Part shown: piece after piece, positions 57,778 to 64,000 of the stretch
How the letters are laid out: the number at the start of each line of letters is the position of its first letter
How positions within the stretch are numbered: the first letter of the stretch is position 1
From: Acanthochromis polyacanthus
Taxonomy: Eukaryota; Chordata; Actinopteri; Pomacentridae
Length of the DNA: 64,000 bases
Reading direction: 5' to 3'
NCBI RefSeq assembly: GCF_021347895.1
Contig: NC_067120.1
Coordinates: forward strand, 24,847,361 to 24,911,360
Notes under the pieces: generated by a model
What the model saw: the letters and a program-made list of their open reading frames with translations, nothing else
Databases searched by the model: none
Told to the model about the DNA's origin: nothing
Position numbers and translations under genes: made by a program

Positions 57778-58325
57778 CTACTCCACCAAGGAACGTGGTG
57801 GAGTTATGTGAAGACTGCCATTGGTTTGTCTGTCTGTCTGTCTGCTTGTCTGTTTAGAACATTTCTCAATAATGGACTGACGGATTTGGATGAAATTTTC
57901 AGGGAATGTCAGAAATGTCAGATGGACTAATTGATTAGATTTTGGCAGTGATGCAGCTTACAGTCTGGATCCACTGATTTTCTAAAGATTTCTGTATTAT
58001 AGCAAGATAGAGGCATACCGTCACTGCAACTATGACTACTAGTGAACACTATGTTAGCTGCCTGCTGATGATGACATGACTGTGATTTATCAGGACTTAT
58101 CTGTCGAAAATGATACAAGGAACAATTGATTAAATTGTGGGGGTGTTTCCAAGTCCCATCAATTCCCTACATTATTTCGGTCACAGGATTCGATATCCGT
58201 ACATAATATACAGACGCATAACACATGCTTGTGCTCAGCGCAAGGCCATCTTGTTTGTGTTTACATTCTATAATAAATGGCCACATTCTACGCTGTCATG
58301 ATTTTGGATAATCAATATCTAATAA
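57778..58325 (+). repeat. 'gcactcggagagcgcag' family repeat copy 6
   Basis: Starts ctactccaccaaggaacgtg, has tctgtctg units, ggatttggatgaaattttc, and the gtgggggtgtttccaagtcc block; the gcactc end is missing. Confidence 0.8.
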
Positions 58326-58439
58326 ACAAATGCTGCAGAAGTCAACCCAGTGTTGAAGAAACAGAAGCAGACAATGTGAGTCATATTGGCACACTATGGC
58401 CTCGAGTCATGACAAACAACAAAACAAACATACAAACAA

Positions 58440-59345
58440 AATGGTGAACCCTAGGGAACACGCTGAGAAAGTGTGTTCTCACAGTATGGTCAAGTATGAC
58501 TTGGACTGGTACTTACAAAATGCACCAAGGAAGAGGTAAAAAAATGAAAGCTAATTGAAGTGGATGTCTGGCACCTCAAGATTTGAAGTATTTCAGACAG
58601 AAGGAAGACCACTGCTGATCTTCAGGCAGAGATTAATGCTTCTAGATCAGAATCTTAGAAAGCAGACGACCAAAGGAACAAGGCTTAAAGGGAAGAACAG
58701 ATGCTAAGAAGCCATTATTGAGGCCTGCAAACAAGCAAAAGTGCCGAAAATTTGCCAGGGAGCTCAAACAGTGGACTGTAGATGACTGGAAGAAGGTATT
58801 CTGGAGAGACGAGCCCAAGATTCAACTCTTTGGTCTGCATCGTCGTGTTTATGTCTTCAGAAAACCTGGAGAACTTTTTGATGCTAGATGGACTGATCCC
58901 ACAGTGAAACACGGTGGAAATTCCATTACCGTATGGGGTTCAGTTTGTGGAAACAACATGGTCACATTGGTTAAAATTGATTACAAATAAGAAGGTCAAC
59001 CTCAACATCTTAGTGCATCATGGTATCACTTCTGGGTTGAACTCGATGGGTTGTGGGTTCATAGACGACGAAGATAATGACCCAAATATACTTCAAAGCT
59101 GTGCAGAGACTACTTCACAAAGGAAAAGGCATCTGGAGTTCTGGAACTCATTAACTGGCAAAGTCAAAGTCCAGACTTGAATCGTACTGAACAGATCTGG
59201 GATTTATTGAATTTAATAATAGATGGCACAAACGTTTCATCCAAAGAAAGTCTCCGAGAACAGCTAGAAACTATCTGGAACTTAATAACAAAAGAGACTG
59301 TGGAAAAGTACACAAGAATGCAAGCTGTTATCAGGGTCAAAAGGA
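58440..59345 (+). mobile_element. Tc1/mariner-like transposase remnant
   Basis: ORF 58718-58990 keeps ELKQWTVDDWKKVFWRDEPK (residues around the first Asp) and PTVKHGGNSITVWG. Later pieces (about 59015-59330) are out of frame. Followed at once by repeat copy 7 (59345-59415). Confidence 0.8.
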
Positions 59346-59415
59346 GGAAGACACAGACAAACCAACGGCGATTGTCACATAACTCTGCTGTGTTCCTTGG
59401 CGGAGTAATAATACA
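59345..59415 (-). repeat. 'gcactcggagagcgcag' family repeat copy 7 (end only)
   Basis: caaaccaacggcgattgtca to gttccttggcggagtaata; only the terminal ~70 bp. Confidence 0.7.
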
Positions 59416-59520
59416 TATTTTCAAGAAATAAAATTTTAAACAACATTTTATTCAATACATGATTTTTTAAATACAGGGAATTTAATATAAATTTGATAAT
59501 TGATAATTAATCAAATATAA

Positions 59521-59884
59521 ACTCTCATTCAAAAGTTTGGATTCACCCTATCAATTTCATACTTTTCACTATTCATGTGCTAACATCATTGCACAAGGTT
59601 TTTCTGGTCATCAATTAGCCTTTCAACACCATTAGCTAACACAATGTAGCTGTGTCTATCACACTGGAGTGACGGAGTGACGGTTGCTAGAAATGGGACT
59701 CTTTACCCCTATGTAGATATTCCATTTAAAATCAGCCGTTTCCAGCTAGATAAGTCATTTACCACATTAACGATATCTAGACTGCATTCCAAATTAATTT
59801 AATGTTATTTTGATTTGAAAAAAACTGCACTTCTTTAAAAAATAAGGAGATTTCTAAGTGACCCCAAACTTTTGAACGGCAGTG
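59521..59884. mobile_element. MITE family A copy 8
   Basis: Starts near actctcattcaaaagtttgg and ends cccaaacttttgaacggcag then tg. About 364 bp. Confidence 0.84.
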
Positions 59885-60030
59885 TATTATTTAGTTGTTC
59901 CAGTTTGTTATTTGCCAATAACAATAGAATTTTTAGTTTGAAACAAGTTTTTGAATAGACTTCTAAAATATTTGTGTTTTCTTATTTTTATGAAAGTGGT
60001 CAAAAACATTTAAGCATTGCATTTTTACAT

Positions 60031-60031
60031 T

Positions 60032-60111
<80 letters not shown>
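60031..60111. repeat. TTTC tetranucleotide microsatellite
   Basis: About 20 perfect units; the LSFF-repeat ORFs over it are artefacts. Confidence 0.97.
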
Positions 60112-60113
<2 letters not shown>

Positions 60114-61130
60114 GACTGGAAATCCATTTGCCCATTGCAGCCTTACGGTCACAGAGCCTCATCCAACCTCAGCAGAGCCTGCTTATGGTCACTGAGACTG
60201 CTTTGTAACAAGCATCACAGATCTGACAACCGAAATAGCAGGAAACACTCAAGCAGGAGATGTAGGAAATGAACTGGGTATAGCTGCTCAGCTGAGTGTG
60301 TATATTTATGGTAACATGGTGGGCTCAGGATTTATCATCACTAATACGGCTCTTAACAGCCGGAGTTAATCCACAGTTAACAAGCAGCTGTCAGATGGAC
60401 AGCAGGCTCATGGTCTACATGCCACCACATATGCCATCACTTCAAAGTTCATTCAACCATGTATGAAAACCAGTTTTGGAGAAACAACAACAATGGTGAT
60501 AAAAACTCAAATTCCATGAGAAATAATTCTAAAATTGAGATATTCTAAACCAAGATTTTTCATTTCTCAAATACAGTTAGTCATGTTTAAATGTGACATG
60601 CATTACTTTTTAAGTAAAAATTATCCTAAATGCAGTCATCATCAAAGAATGATATGTCAAATGGGACTTAAACGCTAGTCAGAACTTTGACAGAATAAGT
60701 TATATTTTAAAATGATCAACATTTCTACTGTTGACTAAGAAGAAAATAATAATCAGATTAATTAATCAGAATTTTGCTGAGTGTTTTGTAATAGTGTAAT
60801 ATTACATTTTTAGTAAGACCAATAATGAATGAATGTTTCATCTTGCTGCTATTTTATTAAAATGATCCATCCAACATGAGACTATATGACTCATCATATA
60901 ACTCCTTCCAAAGACTGACATTTATGTTTCCAAAAAAGCCATTACTGAAAACCACATATTAAATGTAGTTCCCAATTCAAAGTGGAAAAAGGGTGAACTA
61001 ACAGCAGTTAAACAACTGAGCCCTTTAGATACTGTAAAACTAAAAATGAACAGAATAAAAATGATAACACACAATGGCTATCTAGATGTGTGTCAGGTTA
61101 TTGAGATAAACCAAGTTATTACTCTGCCTA
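60112..61130. other. Unassigned sequence
   Basis: No recognisable gene or repeat end. Confidence 0.45.
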
Positions 61131-61275
61131 ATGTAACGATCGCCGTTGATTTGTCTGTCTGACCGTCTGTCTGTCTGTTAGCAACATTACTGAAAAACAC
61201 ACCAACGGATTTGGATGAAATTTTCAGAGAAGGTCAGAAATGACACAAGGACCAAGTGATTTTGGCAGTGATGCG
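61131..61275 (+). repeat. 'gcactcggagagcgcag' family repeat copy 8 (partial)
   Basis: cgatcgccgttgatttgtct, then ggatttggatgaaattttca and gacacaaggaccaagtgatt. Followed by a CT-rich tract to about 61390. Confidence 0.7.
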
Positions 61276-61399
61276 GGTTATGGTCAAGGGCCTTGCCTGG
61301 CCCCCTTTCCTGCTGTCTTCTCTCTCTCTTATTCTTCTCTTTCTCTCTCTCTCCCTCCTTCTATCCTTGCTTCTCTCTTTCATTTTCTCTCTTTGAGAG

Positions 61400-62520
61400 A
61401 ACAGAGCTTTTTTCTTGTTAAGTCTGCAGAGCACTTTATAATCTAAGTGAGGACACATGGCTGCATTTCAAAATCTAAAACCTAAGCATGTGCATGTGCA
61501 AAACCTAAACGTGAAGTCAAGTTAACATCTTGAGAGACTTTAAAGATATATACTGAAAAACTCTTTCAGATGCTGCAGAGTTGTATATGCATGTGACCTC
61601 AGCCTACATGGGTTAAATCTACCATGGTCCTTGATATTAAAGCTCCACTCTCAGTCAGATGAGGCAAGCAGGTGCAGCAGCTGCTGTGTTCACTGTTAAT
61701 GCACCACACACACAGATTAATGCCTAAACTGTTCTCAAATCCTGTGAGCTGTCCAGCTGTTGTCTATGAGCACATTAAACGATCCATTGAGCCACACTGA
61801 AACTACAAAATTACCTCATACTACAGGTCTGACAAACGAACAAGCACATCCACAACTCTGATACCTAAAATCATCATGGTTGTAAAAAAATTCAGCCTTT
61901 TGACTCCATGTAGGTTAAACCATGCAGGCCAAAGAGGTTCCATTTAATTAACCTTGGACTCAAAGGAGCCAGTTTTTCTTCTGTTTCTCAAATCTTGCCT
62001 TCAGTCTCAATGTCTCTCCTTCCAGACAGAGATTCTTTGTTAATACAAGAAACAGAGAGAGCTATAGCTGGCTTTCACTGTTCAGTGCTTCATTACCATT
62101 GCATACAAGGAGAAATTACTACCAAATTTCTTGTTGGTGCCTTCAAGCACTCTTAGAAATTCTGGTGTAAGCTGCTTAACAACAACTTTTTCAGCCAAAA
62201 TGACCAAATTCCCCTGATCCTTTCCTGGATTTGATTGACCTAAAATAAATGCAGTACAGAACTCTGTCGCTCTTGGCTCACAGAGATGTAAAAATGCTCC
62301 TTGCTCATGTCAACAACCATGAAAATACTGACTGTGATGTACTAGAACCACTGGCTGCCTGGGAAAAGGAATATCATTCTAATGCTGATGGATGATATGA
62401 TATAGGTAGCAGTGATGCACTACAGCGTACATACAAAGGTTGGTTAAAAAACACTTGAAACCAGCTGTATTTTTCTCCAAGTGATCACGACTGCTGTTAA
62501 ATGGAGGGCTTCACTTAGAA
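61400..62520. other. Unassigned sequence
   Basis: Short ORFs only; no motif recognised. Confidence 0.45.
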
Positions 62521-62680
62521 CAGGGGTCGGCAACCCGTGGCTCCGGAGCCGCATGCGGCTCTTTCAGCCCTCTGTTGTGGCTCCCTGTAACTTTGGAAAA
62601 TAAATTGTTCTGCCTTTCAGGTGCGTTTCAATGCATTTTAATATAGAGTTTTATTGTGAAATTACCGCTCTTATTTTGAC
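62521..62680 (+). mobile_element. hAT-type element end (caggggtcggcaacc)
   Basis: caggggtcggcaacccgtgg followed by ctccggagccgcatgcggct is a hAT (Charlie-like) terminus seen across vertebrates. The other end was not located. Confidence 0.65.
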
Positions 62681-62969
62681 GTGTCACTCCACCGGATGTG
62701 CTGCTGGGGTTTCCCCCTGGGATATGAGAGCTCAAAGTTGATGCAGAGAGACAACACGGAGCTTCCGATTCCCACACGTTTCATGCCTTTTTTTTGTTTG
62801 TTTTACTCCTGAAGAAGCAACGCCTGTAGTTTCACATCGTTTTGTACTCAAGAGTGGTAAGCCTGTATATTAAAGCTCCACTCCAAGAAAGACACGTCTT
62901 GTCTTTGAGTCAAAAGTACTCATGAGTACTAAGGTAAACTATGGATAATTGTCTTGCTCAGTATCTACT

Positions 62970-63150
62970 CTTTGATAGGGTAATACGCATAGACATGATA
63001 AAGAGTAGACGCCGCATCGACCGCTACTGCCTATTGCGGCTGACGAGCGGTGGGGTCGCCATCTTGGTCCGGTCATCCGCTCCACTCAGCGCTGTTTGAC
63101 AGCGCATTTAATCCATCTTAACTCTGAATATTAAACTGATTTTCATGCGT
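62970..63150 (+). repeat. Dispersed fish repeat (catagacatgataaagagta type)
   Basis: gcatagacatgataaagagt, then tcgccatcttggtccggtca: blocks I recognise as a dispersed fish repeat. Ends not defined. Confidence 0.5.
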
Positions 63151-63399
63151 TTTTTATTTTTATTTTTTTGCTGCAAACGTCATACATGTAGCTATGATAC
63201 AGGACAAATGGTTCGGCGTATTTTAATATTCATAGCAGGAATAATAGATAATAATAATAATAGGTAATAGAATATTCTGATTTTAAGCTCGACTGTAGAC
63301 AGGTATTTTGCAAACACTGTAAACACACACACTAATATATGTTAGAGAAGCAGATAATGGCTAACCTGGCAACAGCCAGATTAATAATTGTGTAGTACT

Positions 63400-63688
63400 T
63401 GATAGTACTCCACAATATCAATCTGGGACCGCTCCATGTAAATCCGTTCGGAGGAAAGAGGCAAGGATTGGGCAATGCAACAGTATGCCCCGCCTTCTTC
63501 ACAACGAGCGGAGCCAATTGGTAGATTAAACTCTTACCAAAACCCGTAGGTAAAAAAGCACAAACATCTTTACCATCCAGAAATGCACAAAGCGCCTCTC
63601 GTTGTTCTTCCTTCAAAGAAGCGATAGGAGATACAGCTAAAACTGACTTAATAGCAGCATCTACACGATTGTTGTCCTCCGTTGCCAT
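63400..63688 (-). pseudogene. RecQ-like DEAD-box helicase N-terminal fragment
   Basis: Minus ORF from Met at 63688: about 65 residues with SLKEEQREALCAFLDGKDVC and Walker A PTGFGKS, then LIYQLAPLVVKK. This is the Q-motif and motif I of a RecQ-type helicase. After that the similarity stops and the ORF runs into unrelated sequence at about 63490. No further helicase motifs are visible downstream (lower coordinates). Such short helicase pieces are common in fish genomes and often mobile. It could also be a first exon, if a donor near 63495 is used and later exons lie far downstream; I saw none. Function unknown. Confidence 0.55.
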
Positions 63689-64000
63689 GTTTGTTTTGAT
63701 CTACTGGCACTTGGTGTTGTCGTCACACCCGGATATCCCGCCCCACACACGAATACTGCTGCGTGATTGGCCCGAACCAACTTGGTGCTGTACGAAAAGT
63801 GAAGGCGGGACCGAAGCAAGATGGTTTCTTGAGAGATTTGTGAACTCACAAATATCGCGAGAAATCAACTTGCTGGCAAGGTTAGATAATGGCAGTAAAG
63901 TCAATTATTTTAATAATTTGAAGAGACAATATATGATTACGCTATATATACAATTATAAACAAAATACTGACTAATGAACACATATTTTTATATAAAACA

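Noticed and set aside
59974..60208. ORFs with LSFF repeats
   Set aside because: Translation of the TTTC microsatellite.

Overview
This window is vertebrate nuclear DNA, almost certainly from a teleost fish and probably a spiny-rayed one. The genes are split into short exons with consensus splice sites. The proteins match fish and mammalian orthologues. The DNA between them is packed with typical fish repeats: Tc1/mariner, hAT, piggyBac-like and RTE/L2-type elements, MITEs, and long CA, GT, TAA and TTTC microsatellites. There are no prokaryotic operons, CRISPR arrays or rRNA genes.

Three real genes can be supported. (1) urah (+, about 7506-9217) encodes 5-hydroxyisourate hydrolase, a uricolytic enzyme. 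It has three visible coding exons and a 3' UTR that swallowed a MITE. (2) afg3l1 (+, 10797-29241) encodes a mitochondrial inner-membrane m-AAA protease subunit. All 16 exons join in frame to 765 codons plus stop. (3) cacna2d4 (-, 50652 down to 40204) encodes the voltage-gated calcium channel alpha2/delta-4 subunit. Only the last eight coding exons (224 residues) are visible; the rest lies beyond the right-hand edge. From memory, the human counterparts of urah and afg3l1 (URAHP and AFG3L1P) are both pseudogenes on 16q24.3, so this fish keeps working versions of a linked pair that humans lost.

Layout: 1-3057 has a CA/TA microsatellite, a MITE and a GC-rich unexplained block. 3069-6194 is a nearly full-length RTE-type retrotransposon with target-site duplications. 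6563-7463 is a fish repeat touching the first visible urah exon. 7506-10020 is urah. 10797-29800 is afg3l1, with introns loaded with LINE, Tc1, piggyBac-like and mariner remnants. 30646-32537 is a deleted hAT element with another element nested in it. 33000-40200 is mostly repeats and unassigned sequence. 40204-50652 is the cacna2d4 3' end. 50715-64000 is transposon-rich: a MITE, an L2-like LINE split by a solo LTR, a Tc1 element with a nested SINE-like repeat, a second Tc1 remnant, a TTTC microsatellite, a hAT-end fragment and, at the edge, a RecQ-like helicase fragment.

The most notable signal is in cacna2d4. The intron between its last-but-two and last-but-one coding exons has no GT-AG solution. 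It fits an AT-AC, U12-type (minor spliceosome) intron with a matching 5' splice site and branch site. Other points of interest: the urah C-terminus reads YRGN instead of the near-invariant YRGS, dinucleotide repeats abut a splice site in each of the three genes, and several insertions can be ordered in time from their target-site duplications.
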